Positions 51,027-60,980 of a DNA stretch of 64,000 bases are shown here, piece after piece (positions within the stretch are counted from its first letter, which is position 1; every line of letters begins with the position of its first letter). The position numbers were made by a program, and so were the translations under genes. The notes beneath the pieces were generated by a model. It saw only the letters and a program-made list of their open reading frames with translations. It was not told the origin of the DNA and searched no databases. This DNA comes from Mucilaginibacter sp. SG564 (GTDB lineage Bacteria > Bacteroidota > Bacteroidia > Sphingobacteriales > Sphingobacteriaceae): the NCBI RefSeq assembly GCF_013149275.1, contig NZ_JABGNA010000011.1:1-64000 (forward strand), in the 5' to 3' direction.

Positions 51027-51467
51027 TTATTGCTCCAACTCTTTAACTATACCTTTCAGCGCGTCAATAAATGCCTGTTTGGTTTCGGCACTATCAAGGG
51101 TTGTTTTTAATGTTTTATTTGTTTTTAACTGCTTAATGATATTCTGATACATTTCGCGCTGAATATTGAGCTTACGCAGATAATTACTTTGCTGAACCAA
51201 TCTTTTCGGGGCAAAATCGCCCAGGTTGGCAAAATGAAAAGTCTCATTAATACTTGATCCATCCGTCTTTTCAAGGGCCACATTAACCTTGGGCTTGTAA
51301 TGACCAAATACTTCCTCCACATTTTTCAGCCCTTCCACTTTTTCGGGCCTAAGCGGTTCATTATCTGTAAGTTTTTGGATAAATAATGTTTTATTGGGAG
51401 CTATATCATTAAATGCTTCTGAGGTATCGACTTTCTTCTCGTTTCCTCCTATTTCGTAGTTAAACAT
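51027..51467 (-). CDS. tssB: T6SS sheath small subunit TssB (VipA)
   Basis: A 146-residue protein with the TssB features LFIQKLTDNEPLRPEKVEGLKNVEEVFGHYKP, then the handshake strand VNVALEKTDG and the FANLGDFAPKRLVQQSNYLRKLNIQREMY helical block. It pairs with TssC to form the sheath. Confidence 0.93.
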   Translation of the reverse strand: MFNYEIGGNEKKVDTSEAFNDIAPNKTLFIQKLTDNEPLRPEKVEGLKNVEEVFGHYKPKVNVALEKTDGSSINETFHFANLGDFAPKRLVQQSNYLRKLNIQREMYQNIIKQLKTNKTLKTTLDSAETKQAFIDALKGIVKELEQ

Positions 51468-51563
51468 AATTTCTTAATTAAATGATAAGTATAGAATTGT
51501 AAATATTAATAATGTAATTACTCGCAAATTGTTTTTACTGTGGTTTAATTCTTTCAAAAAGAG

Positions 51564-54044
51564 TTACTTAATATCCCATAATAGCTCATCGTTACCGGTA
51601 TTTTTACTTATGATCACACTATTTCCCTTTTTTAACTCCCCTGAAATAATATATCGTGAAATGGGCCTTCTAAGCTGGTTGCGTATCACACCCGATAATT
51701 GCCTTGCTCCATATTTGGGTGTAAAACCTTTCAATGCCAACATACTCTTGGCCTCGTCGCTGATCTGCATACCGATGCCCATTTTTTCGAGAGCCTGAAC
51801 CAGGCTTTTGAGCTGAATGTCAAATATCCGCACCACATTTTCTTCTGATATTGGTGCAAACGGCACAATTTCAGATAAACGCGCTAAAAATTCCGGCCGG
51901 AAATTTTTACCCATTACCTCCATTAATTGAGAAGATGTTGGCATATTGCCTTTTTGTATTTCGCCTGCTACCCATTCGCTGCCAATATTAGATGTAAACA
52001 GGATAAGTGCGTTGGAAAAATCACCTTCTTTACCTAATCTATCATGCATATGACCTTCGTCTAATATTTGCAAAAAGATGTCGAATACCGATGGGTGCGC
52101 TTTTTCGATCTCATCAAATAATACTACTGAGTATGGCTGCTGGCGAATTTTATTCACCAAAAGACCACCTTCTTCATATCCTACGTACCCCGGAGGAGCG
52201 CCATACAATAAGGCCGCGGAATGCTCTTCTTTAAATTCAGACATGTCAAAGCGAATCATAGCTTTTTCATCGTTGAAGAGAAACTCTGCAATTGATTTAG
52301 CAAGCTCAGTTTTACCCGTGCCTGTTGGGCCCAATAAAAAGAACGAACCAATTGGCTGCCCCTTTTTATTTAAACCACTGCGCGATTCCAGGATGGCGTC
52401 TGATACTGCTTTCAACGCCTGATCCTGTCCTACTACACGTTTCTTTAGAAAGCCTTCCATGTTTAAAAGCCTTTCTTTTTCCTGAGCTTGTATCTTGCCT
52501 AAAGGGATACCTGTTTTATAAGATATAATGGCTGCGATATCCTGTTTATCAACAACCTCTGTTTTATTGCCGGCCAAAGCTTCCAGCTGACTTATATTTC
52601 TTTCAAAATAAGCATCAAACTCTTCGGGAGTTTCCAGACTTTCCACCTGTGTTTCGTCCTCCAGTTGCCCCAATAATACGGCACTGATCTTATTGCGCAG
52701 CAGAGAATATAACCATTTGTAAGAAAGGATCAGTTCGGGATCATCGTTGCTGTTTTTGAGCTCTTCAAAATGCGCCCGCAATTCGGCTAATGAAGTTATT
52801 GAGGTATCGTTCATTAAGCGGATAGCCGCCATGGTACGATCGAGAAGATCAAAAGCGGCATCGGGCAAGCGTCTATCTTTCAGATAACGCTGCGCCAGGC
52901 GCACACACTCTTCTGCCGCGTTGGCATCCACTTTTAGGTTATGATGAGACTCATAACGGGGCACCAGCTTTTTAAGCATTTTTATGGCCGTGGCTGTATC
53001 CGGCTCATTCACCTGCAATACTTCAAAACGGCGACTAAAAGCCTGTTCGGGCTCGATAACCTTTCGGTATTCATCAATAGTAGTAGCGCCTATTACGGTT
53101 ATTTCGCCCCGGGCTAATTCCGGTTTGAGCAAATTACCTACCCCACCGCCAATCGGGCCTTTATTATCTAATAACGTATGTATCTCGTCAATAAACAAGA
53201 TGGCTTTATCCAGCTGCTTTAATTCCCGGAGAATATTCTTCAGTCGATCTTCAATCTCGCCTTTATAAGATGCCCCTGCTATTAATGAACCCAGATCTAA
53301 CTCATACAATTGTACGTTTTTTAACGAATCGGGTACCTGGTCATTTACAATATCCAGAGCAAAGCCATCAACCAAGGCTGTTTTACCCACCCCGGCATCA
53401 CCGGTTATCAGCACATTGGGTTTTGTACGGCGACTTAATATTTCCATGACCATCCGGGTTTCCCGCTCACGGCCAATAATAGGATCTATTTTATCATGTC
53501 GGGCCAGTTCGGTACGGTCGATACAATATTTCAGCAAAGCACTGTTTGACTTTGGCGGAGTATCCCCAACAGCATCTTTATTGGCTGATGTTTGCACAGC
53601 TTGCTGTATCTCCTCATTGCTCAGGTAAATATCCAATAGTTCCTTTTCTTTTACCGGAAACGATTTAAGCTGATTTACATCAAAACCTACGTTGGGTTTA
53701 ACCAGAGCAATAAGCACACAAACCGGGGTTATGAGGTCAATCCCAAGCTTAATACGCACGTTATCGGCTTCTTCAAAAACCTGTCTAACAGCGTTATTGC
53801 CCAGCATTTCATCAGGTACGGTAATGGCAGGTGCATACTCCTCTATTCTAACGTCGGCCCAATCCTGTATATAAGCTGCGTCTTTTCCCAAAGATTGCAG
53901 CATACCGCGCAACCCTACCTCCTGGTGCATTAAACCTTTTAACAGGTGCGCCGGGCCAAACTCTTTATGGTGATATTCTTTCGCGAGCGATTGAGCCACC
54001 CTAACGGCCGTTTTTACTGATTCACTGAGATTAACTACATTCAT
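51564..54044 (-). CDS. tssH: ClpV-type AAA+ ATPase TssH
   Basis: An 826-residue Clp/Hsp100 unfoldase. The N-domain (SESVKTAVRVAQSLAKEYHHKEFGPAHLLKGLM) is followed by AAA1 with Walker A GDAGVGKT (215-222) and ILFIDEIHTLL, a middle coiled region, and AAA2 with LGPTGTGKTELAKS and VVLFDEIEKAHPSVFDI. It takes apart contracted sheath in the cytosol. Placement between tssR and tssB marks it as ClpV rather than ClpB. Its start is one base after the tssR stop. Confidence 0.94.
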   Translation of the reverse strand: MNVVNLSESVKTAVRVAQSLAKEYHHKEFGPAHLLKGLMHQEVGLRGMLQSLGKDAAYIQDWADVRIEEYAPAITVPDEMLGNNAVRQVFEEADNVRIKLGIDLITPVCVLIALVKPNVGFDVNQLKSFPVKEKELLDIYLSNEEIQQAVQTSANKDAVGDTPPKSNSALLKYCIDRTELARHDKIDPIIGRERETRMVMEILSRRTKPNVLITGDAGVGKTALVDGFALDIVNDQVPDSLKNVQLYELDLGSLIAGASYKGEIEDRLKNILRELKQLDKAILFIDEIHTLLDNKGPIGGGVGNLLKPELARGEITVIGATTIDEYRKVIEPEQAFSRRFEVLQVNEPDTATAIKMLKKLVPRYESHHNLKVDANAAEECVRLAQRYLKDRRLPDAAFDLLDRTMAAIRLMNDTSITSLAELRAHFEELKNSNDDPELILSYKWLYSLLRNKISAVLLGQLEDETQVESLETPEEFDAYFERNISQLEALAGNKTEVVDKQDIAAIISYKTGIPLGKIQAQEKERLLNMEGFLKKRVVGQDQALKAVSDAILESRSGLNKKGQPIGSFFLLGPTGTGKTELAKSIAEFLFNDEKAMIRFDMSEFKEEHSAALLYGAPPGYVGYEEGGLLVNKIRQQPYSVVLFDEIEKAHPSVFDIFLQILDEGHMHDRLGKEGDFSNALILFTSNIGSEWVAGEIQKGNMPTSSQLMEVMGKNFRPEFLARLSEIVPFAPISEENVVRIFDIQLKSLVQALEKMGIGMQISDEAKSMLALKGFTPKYGARQLSGVIRNQLRRPISRYIISGELKKGNSVIISKNTGNDELLWDIK

Positions 54045-54045
54045 G

Positions 54046-56439
54046 CTATTGCAGGTTGGCCTGGGTTACGTAAAAATAAGTTTTGCCGTTTGAGGTAAAA
54101 TGCTGGTTAACCAGCACCGAGCGCTTAACCTGCTCGCTGCTATGCACTAAAAACTTAATATATGTCTCGAACTGTTGCTGAGGCATATCTCCTCTTAAAT
54201 CAGCTACTTTGGTATTCTGGAAACTATTTTTTCCGGGCAATGGCAAACCGGTAACCGTTTTAAAGTATGTACTCAACTGCATATCTTTAATGTCGCCTTT
54301 TGATATCTTTTGGTTTAATCGTTTTTGAATAATATCAACGTAGTTTTTAAACAACCTTTTACGATAATCAGAGGCATCCTGCTGCAGGTTTTCGCCTATC
54401 ATCAATGACAATATATCAGTTAACTGATTATATTCCTGTTCATTTAAAATCAATAAATACTGCAATTGGCCTGGGTGTTGTGTTACTACGCTTGCCGGCA
54501 ATTGAGCATTAATAAAGTACTTAAATGCATTATGCGGCATATTATTACCTAAGTCATTGGCTGCAGGACTTACCTGCGCAATTACTCCGGGTTGCACATA
54601 ACGATTTTCGCGCCCGGTAAGCCTGAAAGCACTATCCAATGCATGTACCTGGGTATTAATATCATAATCTGTCTCTTTCATCAGGCGATCAACAGATAAA
54701 CGCATGGCCTGGTTTGTTTTCACAACGCCTTTGGGCGGGAATACTACAGCACCTTGTATCATACTGTTTTTAGGATAATCCAGATAAAAGGAGATTGAAT
54801 CGGAAAGCGAGGTATTAAATTGCTGAACATTGCTCAAGCCTTCGCCCGTGATCATGCGTTGTTTTTTAAGATCAGCCAGTTTTATGGCAGATTGTGAAAC
54901 AATTCGCCTGGCCTGTATCACAAAATCATTATAGATAGGATTATAATCACTAAACACTTGTATAGCCAATAAGCGGGCGTCAGCAGCAGCTACCTGGTCA
55001 GCTTCGTTGGCTATATCATCGGCATTATAATTGCCCGATCCGGTAGTGCCTATCAATACAATCAGATTGGTTTCGTTAGTATGGCCTTTAAATAAAGTAA
55101 GAGCGGTGTTTATACCTTCAAATACCGGTTGATTTTGCAAAGTAGTGCCGCAACCATTGGTTACCGATGCCTGTTTATCAAAATACTTTACAAGCTCCCT
55201 ATAATCAGCTGTAAAGTTCATTTTATTGATGCCACCTGAAGGGCAATCCTGCGCATTCCGGTATACTACACCTCCATATGTTATCTGGTTACCTTTTGCA
55301 TGAGCATTAAATATATTTTCAAATGACTGTATAGTGCTGGTTATTCCGGAGAAATAACTGCGCATAGTGCTACCACCATCAACCACAAAAACAACATTAA
55401 TGTGATGGATGTTCTTGCGGATGTTCAGATAATCCTGGTATTTAAGATGGCCACCTTTAACATTAAGAATACTATTGTTCGATTTATCATACACATCAAC
55501 AGCCAGTCCGGTTCCTAACTTGTCATTAGGGCTTAGCACATTCCCTGTAATTACCGGCACACTCCGCAATACAGGCTCATCTGTGCTTATCAAAGGATCA
55601 AATTTAAAGTAGGTGCTTGTGGCAGGAGGAGCAGATACCAATATGGCCTGATTGATAGCCGTTGCGGCTGAATCGTCGCCATCTGTAGTGTTATTTTTAG
55701 CCGAGCCAATATATAGCCGGTTACCCCAGTTATGCAATGCGTCGGCTGCCACCCATCCATAAACACTCCGGGATGCACTGTCAGCTACAAGTTGTCCCTC
55801 AGAACCAACCAGCATTTTTTTACCATCATCTGATTTTTTGAAAACATATACGATGTTATTTAACGCAAGTTTTGCTTTTTTACGGTCCAACTCCGGCGAG
55901 GTAAATACATATAACGAATCTGTTTTATCATAATAAAAGTCGGGCATCAGTAGTGGGTTTTTACCGCTGATAACCGCTATATATTTACTGGGATAAGTAC
56001 CCTGGTTAATAAATGCCGATTGCCAAAGCAAAACTTTCGACTTACTGATCCAGCCATAACTCTGACTCGATTTTTTGTTCGTAAGCTTACGGCCCTGTAC
56101 CATTCCTGGCTGGTATTTGATCAATTTTATATAGCCATTTCTTTCTTCGCTAACATAAAAAGGATCCATGAACTTTAATTTTTTCATGACCAGAGTACCT
56201 CCCGGAGACGTATAAGTGTAATTCTCATCTCGATCAGAGAAAACTATCCATGGTAAACTGGTTTTATCATCGCTGTTATAGATATTGGTACTTTCATTTG
56301 GCTTTTCAAATGCAGCAGGCAGGGTTATTACTTTCTTACTAATGGATACAGGCGACTGCGCTTTCACCGAAATACAGCAAAGCAACAATAACATTATTAA
56401 AATATTTTTCATCTTGATAGGTGCATATATTAGGTTCAT
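54046..56439 (-). CDS. tssR: T6SS-iii protein TssR (VWA-like, exported)
   Basis: A 797-residue periplasmic component of the Bacteroidota-specific trans-envelope complex (TssNQOPR). A signal peptide starts at Met10 (MKNILIMLLLLCCISVKAQ), so translation may begin at 56412. Residues 340-520 form a von Willebrand A-like domain with the MIDAS-type VVDGGSTMRS and LIVLIGTTGSGNYNADD. The 27-residue-class C-terminal region is helical. It is 14 bases after the PKD gene and nearly abuts tssH. Confidence 0.88.
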   Translation of the reverse strand: MNLIYAPIKMKNILIMLLLLCCISVKAQSPVSISKKVITLPAAFEKPNESTNIYNSDDKTSLPWIVFSDRDENYTYTSPGGTLVMKKLKFMDPFYVSEERNGYIKLIKYQPGMVQGRKLTNKKSSQSYGWISKSKVLLWQSAFINQGTYPSKYIAVISGKNPLLMPDFYYDKTDSLYVFTSPELDRKKAKLALNNIVYVFKKSDDGKKMLVGSEGQLVADSASRSVYGWVAADALHNWGNRLYIGSAKNNTTDGDDSAATAINQAILVSAPPATSTYFKFDPLISTDEPVLRSVPVITGNVLSPNDKLGTGLAVDVYDKSNNSILNVKGGHLKYQDYLNIRKNIHHINVVFVVDGGSTMRSYFSGITSTIQSFENIFNAHAKGNQITYGGVVYRNAQDCPSGGINKMNFTADYRELVKYFDKQASVTNGCGTTLQNQPVFEGINTALTLFKGHTNETNLIVLIGTTGSGNYNADDIANEADQVAAADARLLAIQVFSDYNPIYNDFVIQARRIVSQSAIKLADLKKQRMITGEGLSNVQQFNTSLSDSISFYLDYPKNSMIQGAVVFPPKGVVKTNQAMRLSVDRLMKETDYDINTQVHALDSAFRLTGRENRYVQPGVIAQVSPAANDLGNNMPHNAFKYFINAQLPASVVTQHPGQLQYLLILNEQEYNQLTDILSLMIGENLQQDASDYRKRLFKNYVDIIQKRLNQKISKGDIKDMQLSTYFKTVTGLPLPGKNSFQNTKVADLRGDMPQQQFETYIKFLVHSSEQVKRSVLVNQHFTSNGKTYFYVTQANLQ

Positions 56440-56453
56440 TCGATAACGGTTTA

Positions 56454-57413
56454 TTATTTGGTTCTTCTCGGAGCGGCATTCGAGGTAGATGAATGCTGTT
56501 TAACAGTAAGCATACTTGAGCAGGTTGATTTAGCCCTTAAGGTTACCTGGGCTTCATCAATATTAATACCACCGCCAAAAGTAAGCCGCATACAGTATGA
56601 GTAAAAGTCGGTTTGCTTACTATCGCCATTGGTTTCCAGGTTAACGGTTACTTTTTCATCACCACAGAAATACTTGTTAACGAGATAATAGTAATTGGTA
56701 TTAAAATCGGCCCCATTAGCAATGGCTTGCAAATGTGCCCTGATGTCGTCAATCACTTTTCGTTCCCCTTCACCAGGCGTTACAATGGCGTTAACTGTCG
56801 AGTCGGGGTTTGATATCAGCATACGATGATAAACAGGGTGTTTGCTTTTATCGGTGCTGAGTTTTATAAAATAAGTTCCGGGATTATGATAAGTGTATAA
56901 TGCGGTGGCTCCTTTAACATCAACCCTGCCGGTTTCACCAAATGACCATTCGTATATCCTGGCATTGCCTTGTGCTTCCAGCCTGATTTGCTCATTGACG
57001 ATTCCCTGGGTAGGCCCGTTGATCGTCATCAGGGTATCAACAGACTGGGCAATGGTATCTTTAACATTTACCGGAAACTGCTGCTTTAGGGTACCATCAA
57101 CAGTAATCCGTACAATATAATCGCCGGCGTGCTTAAATTTATAACTTCCGTTTTGGACGTTTGATTTATCGCCATTACCAAACTCCCATACCCAGCTTTT
57201 GGCATTAGCTGTATTATCTGAGTACACGAGGTTTTCGTTTAAGAATATCTCATCTTTTAGCAGCCTGGCATTAACAGTTCTTTTATCAAATAATGAGCTT
57301 TTAAATAAAAAAATCAGTGCGGCAATAATGAGTATCCCAACAATGATATATAAAAAGGCATAGGTTTGCCTGTTGGTATCCACGGGGCGGCCGCTGTTGT
57401 AATCGTCTTTCAT
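56454..57413 (-). CDS. tssP: T6SS-iii PKD-domain membrane protein (TssP-like)
   Basis: A 319-residue protein with one membrane helix (residues 22-41, AFLYIIVGILIIAALIFLF) and a periplasmic part of two PKD-type beta sandwiches: WVWEFGNGDKSNVQNGSYKFKHAGDYIV (about 68-95) and YEWSFGETGRVDVKGATALYTYHNPGTYFI (about 152-181). A cysteine-containing C-terminal domain follows. The N-Q-O-P-R gene order known for this membrane complex supports TssP; the letter is from position. Confidence 0.8.
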   Translation of the reverse strand: MKDDYNSGRPVDTNRQTYAFLYIIVGILIIAALIFLFKSSLFDKRTVNARLLKDEIFLNENLVYSDNTANAKSWVWEFGNGDKSNVQNGSYKFKHAGDYIVRITVDGTLKQQFPVNVKDTIAQSVDTLMTINGPTQGIVNEQIRLEAQGNARIYEWSFGETGRVDVKGATALYTYHNPGTYFIKLSTDKSKHPVYHRMLISNPDSTVNAIVTPGEGERKVIDDIRAHLQAIANGADFNTNYYYLVNKYFCGDEKVTVNLETNGDSKQTDFYSYCMRLTFGGGINIDEAQVTLRAKSTCSSMLTVKQHSSTSNAAPRRTK

Positions 57414-57457
57414 TGGTTTAAAGGTTTTTGTTTTTATAGTGATGTGATGTTTTGCGT

Positions 57458-57946
57458 TTACTTGCTGGCGCCAAGGCTTTGTTGTAACTGCCGTGTTGAT
57501 AGCTTACAGTCATCAAGCAGTTTACTAAGCCGGTTCATATCGCTGTAATTACCGGTGAGTTCGCGTTTATCATAAAACAGGTTCTCGAAAAGCTTTGAGG
57601 CGTGAATAAAACATTTATACCGGTTATCATACGGACGGCGGTTATAATAGGAACGTATGGCACCAATAGAATTCCTGATATCGTTCTCCAAAAAAAGAGC
57701 CTGTACATTGGGGTTAAATTTGGCAATATGTGTGTAGGTAGTGTCGACGGTTGGTATAGCCTCTTTAACCAAAGCCTCAAATTCATCCTCTTCGGCTATT
57801 CGCTTGGAAAACTCTTCCTTTGATATAGTTGCACCATCGTTATAATTATAAAAGATGGCTGTACACAATATGGTTGATGTTATCAGAAACATCCCTAAAA
57901 ACAAAAGGAATTTCTCTCTTCGCTCTTTTAAATTAAACTTTAGCAT
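57458..57946 (-). CDS. T6SS-iii small membrane-complex protein (TssO-like)
   Basis: A 162-residue bitopic protein with the helix at 15-34 (LFLGMFLITSTILCTAIFYNY) and a helical periplasmic domain. The KERREKFLLFLGMFLIT opening fits my memory of the TssO family. It lies between the 173-residue bitopic gene and the PKD gene, the TssO slot of the N-Q-O-P-R order. The exact letter is uncertain. Confidence 0.72.
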   Translation of the reverse strand: MLKFNLKERREKFLLFLGMFLITSTILCTAIFYNYNDGATISKEEFSKRIAEEDEFEALVKEAIPTVDTTYTHIAKFNPNVQALFLENDIRNSIGAIRSYYNRRPYDNRYKCFIHASKLFENLFYDKRELTGNYSDMNRLSKLLDDCKLSTRQLQQSLGASK

Positions 57947-57951
57947 ATGAT

Positions 57952-58473
57952 TTAATAATGTGAAAACCGGCCACTTAGCTTGCTGGCTGCTGCTTTATTT
58001 ATTTTGTTACACGATTCCAGTTGCGAACGAAGGCTTTCAATCTGAAAACGGGTGGTAAATAATGAATCTTTTACATTAGCTATAGTAGCAATGTGGTTAC
58101 TTAATTTTTTGTACAGATCGAAACTCTTGAGCGGATAGGGGTTGCTCTGAAGCTTGTCAAGAATATGCTGGTTATTCTCCTGAATATCATTAAGCAAGGT
58201 ATTTTGATTGTTTAATTCCTCCGAATTCATTTTTGAATACTGCGACAGCTGTTGCATGCGCATAAGAATAACTTCGAAACTATTGTTGATGTCATTACGA
58301 ATAGCTACTAATTGATCAGTTTGCTTCACTTTGGCATTCAACAGTACCATTTCATGGCTTGAGGTAAGGAAAAAGAAATAAACGGTTACAACAGCAAACA
58401 TTAATAACCCTGCCAGGTACATTATAAAAACCCTGTAGGATCGGTTCAGGTCAATTATATTTATGGGCTTCAT
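57952..58473 (-). CDS. T6SS-iii small membrane-complex protein (TssO/TssQ slot)
   Basis: A 173-residue bitopic protein with a helix at 15-36 (FIMYLAGLLMFAVVTVYFFFL) and a long coiled-coil periplasmic part (MRMQQLSQYSKMNSEELNNQNTLLNDIQENNQH). It occupies the place of tssQ, but TssQ is described as a lipoprotein and no lipobox is seen here, so it may be a second TssO-like protein. It is the first gene of the leftward operon. Confidence 0.7.
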   Translation of the reverse strand: MKPINIIDLNRSYRVFIMYLAGLLMFAVVTVYFFFLTSSHEMVLLNAKVKQTDQLVAIRNDINNSFEVILMRMQQLSQYSKMNSEELNNQNTLLNDIQENNQHILDKLQSNPYPLKSFDLYKKLSNHIATIANVKDSLFTTRFQIESLRSQLESCNKINKAAASKLSGRFSHY

Positions 58474-58673
58474 TAAATATATGTAATATTATTGTTAAGA
58501 GATCATAGATAACTTAAGATTAAAACGATTAATTATCAATATAAATCATTCAAAATAAAGGATGTAATGAATATTTTATTAACCTTTAAAACATTTCTAC
58601 AACTATTTTTCAAAAGAAATGTTTATGAAAAAGTGATTTTTTTTATCGCCATCTTGCAAATCAAATATTTAAT
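58474..58673. promoter_or_regulatory. Divergent T6SS promoter region
   Basis: A 200-bp AT-rich gap between the leftward membrane-complex/sheath operon and rightward tssE-tssF. Both promoters should be here; I cannot place a clear box for either. Confidence 0.5.
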
Positions 58674-59108
58674 ATGCAAAACCCTCTATATTTCAAGCCA
58701 TTAAGATTCCAAAACATTAGTTTGGGGCGAGATATGCAAACACAGGATCTGGGAGCCTCTATCTCTCAATACATAGAGCTGATCATTTTTACCAGGTACG
58801 GCGAACATCGTTATAACCCCGAGTTTGGATGCGAGATATGGGACATGGATTTTGAACTTATACAGAGTGAAACTCTCTGGGAAGAAAAACTAAGGCAATC
58901 ATTACTTAAATCAATCAAAAAGTTTGAAAAAAGGATTTATGATATTGATATTGATGTACACATCGGCGAGATCAATAAATTTTATCCCTTAAGAAATGTA
59001 AGCGAAATAAAGAAGCAAGTACAGATCATTATAAAAGGAAAGCTCAATAAAACCGGTGAGTATTATACCTTTTCCACGTCATTATTTTTAAGCCCTTTAT
59101 CTGCATAA
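58674..59108 (+). CDS. tssE: T6SS baseplate protein TssE (gp25-like)
   Basis: A 144-residue homologue of phage gp25. YIELIIFTRYGEHRYNPEFGCEIWDMDFE holds the conserved core of the family, followed by a helix and a beta hairpin. It starts sheath assembly on the baseplate. It is 10 bases upstream of tssF. Confidence 0.92.
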   Translation: MQNPLYFKPLRFQNISLGRDMQTQDLGASISQYIELIIFTRYGEHRYNPEFGCEIWDMDFELIQSETLWEEKLRQSLLKSIKKFEKRIYDIDIDVHIGEINKFYPLRNVSEIKKQVQIIIKGKLNKTGEYYTFSTSLFLSPLSA

Positions 59109-59118
59109 AAGCCTAAAC

Positions 59119-60972
59119 ATGAGCAAATTATTTTTCACATCGAAAGAAGAAATCAAGGGGCGAATGCTCCGAAACGCTATGGATTTCTGGAACACCACAA
59201 ATGTTAACGACATTGACCCACTGGTTAAATTATTGATCGAAGCGCTCAGTTCAGAATTATTCAACCTTTCAAATGATGTTAAAAATCTGGAAAACAGAGT
59301 GCTCAATAAAATATCAAGAATACTTGCTTCTGATTACCTCACTGCCCCCCTCCCCGCGCATGCCCTGTTAAAGGGCATGCCGGTTGAAGTTAAGGAAACC
59401 TTAAACATCAAAAACCATTTTATTTATAAAAAAGCCGTCTCTCCTGACGCAGGCAAAACGACACCGGATACTTTAGAGGCTTTTTTTACTCCAGTAGGCG
59501 AAAACTTTGTTTTCAAAGCCGAAATTAAATATACGTTCAATGGCAGGCAATTATGGGAGCATGCTCCGGATGCCCAAAAAAGCTTAATTACGAGTTCATT
59601 ACCACAATCTTTTATCGAAAACAATACTTTATGGGTGGGTATCGAAACCGACCCTAAACTTAACACGCTTCGGGATGCCGGATTGTATTTTGAATGGCCA
59701 GGCTATACTACCAATAATGATTTTTATAACCTACTGTCTGTTACCCGTTTCTACACAGATGAGCGGGAGCTGCATACCACAAGCGGATTAATATATGAAG
59801 AGGAGAAAGCGGGCGAAAACAAACCTGTATTTTATGATCAAAACGTTATTAATTTAATTACCCGGGATGTAAAATCATATTATCAAAATCGTTTTATATC
59901 TCTTACAGATGATAGCTTAAATGATCTTAACTTGCTTAAAAAAAGCTATCCCACATCCTTTGAAAGGTGGATTGAGCCTTCTGATCTGAAACGGCTTAAG
60001 CCTTGTATATGGATAAAAATGGTTTTCCCGGCAATGATCGGGCCGGATGTACTCAACGAACTGCAACTTCACCTAAACTGTTTTCCGGTTATGAGCCGAA
60101 AACTACATGAACAAAAATTCAGGGTAAAGGAAATGAATAACATCATCCCGATCAAACCTTCAGCCTATGATCATTTTTTATCCGTTCAAAATTTACATGA
60201 CGACCTCGATATTCACTATAATGAAATCCCGTACAGCCAGTCTGATCAAAATTTTGAAGGAAGTTATTCTGTCAGAAATGGTGGGGCCGAACGTTTTGAC
60301 TCCCGGAACGCACAACAGATCATCGAATACCTTTTTGAATTGCTCAGGGATGAAAAAGCTGCCTTTGCGGCTTATGGGAATGATTTTTTAAACTCGACAT
60401 TAAAAACACTCGAACAAAACATTTCGCTCATTGAAAAAAAATCAAATCAAGCAAAAGACAATCATGAACTAATCAATTATCTTGTTTTGAAACCGGCCAA
60501 TAAGGCCAGCATGTTATATCTTCAGTTTTGGACTACCCTGGCAGATACTGCTAATAATATCAGAAAGGGCTCCCGATTACAGCAGTTCGAAACAACAAAG
60601 CTAAAAACAGATAATTTGCGCTTGATGACCACCTCCATTGGAGGTAGAAATAGTCTCGGCGCTGCCGAACGTATACAGGCATATAAATATGGGCTTACCA
60701 CCAAAGACCGGATAGTTACTCAAGCTGATCTGACTAGTTTTTGCCAATATGAACTGGGCAGCAAATTAAAAAGTGTCCGCATCGCTAAAGGGGTAAGTAT
60801 TTCTTCGAACCCCAAAGAAGGCTTTAAAAAAACTACGGATATATATTTAAAGCCCCATGAAGGAAGTAAGCTATCAACAAATGAATGGGACACATTGCTC
60901 AGTCTGCTTCAGTCAAAACTGGAATCACGGAGTATCATCAATTATAATTACCGTCTTTTTATTGAAAAGTAG
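59119..60972 (+). CDS. tssF: T6SS baseplate protein TssF
   Basis: A 617-residue baseplate wedge protein. MSKLFFTSKEEIKGRMLRNAMDFWN, SDYLTAPLPAHALLKG and the closing RIQAYKYGLTTKDRIVTQADLTSFCQYELGSKLKSVRIAKG block match TssF of Bacteroidota. It normally pairs with TssG, here encoded convergently with an 8-base gap instead of downstream on the same strand. Confidence 0.92.
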   Translation: MSKLFFTSKEEIKGRMLRNAMDFWNTTNVNDIDPLVKLLIEALSSELFNLSNDVKNLENRVLNKISRILASDYLTAPLPAHALLKGMPVEVKETLNIKNHFIYKKAVSPDAGKTTPDTLEAFFTPVGENFVFKAEIKYTFNGRQLWEHAPDAQKSLITSSLPQSFIENNTLWVGIETDPKLNTLRDAGLYFEWPGYTTNNDFYNLLSVTRFYTDERELHTTSGLIYEEEKAGENKPVFYDQNVINLITRDVKSYYQNRFISLTDDSLNDLNLLKKSYPTSFERWIEPSDLKRLKPCIWIKMVFPAMIGPDVLNELQLHLNCFPVMSRKLHEQKFRVKEMNNIIPIKPSAYDHFLSVQNLHDDLDIHYNEIPYSQSDQNFEGSYSVRNGGAERFDSRNAQQIIEYLFELLRDEKAAFAAYGNDFLNSTLKTLEQNISLIEKKSNQAKDNHELINYLVLKPANKASMLYLQFWTTLADTANNIRKGSRLQQFETTKLKTDNLRLMTTSIGGRNSLGAAERIQAYKYGLTTKDRIVTQADLTSFCQYELGSKLKSVRIAKGVSISSNPKEGFKKTTDIYLKPHEGSKLSTNEWDTLLSLLQSKLESRSIINYNYRLFIEK

Positions 60973-60980
60973 TATTAAAT

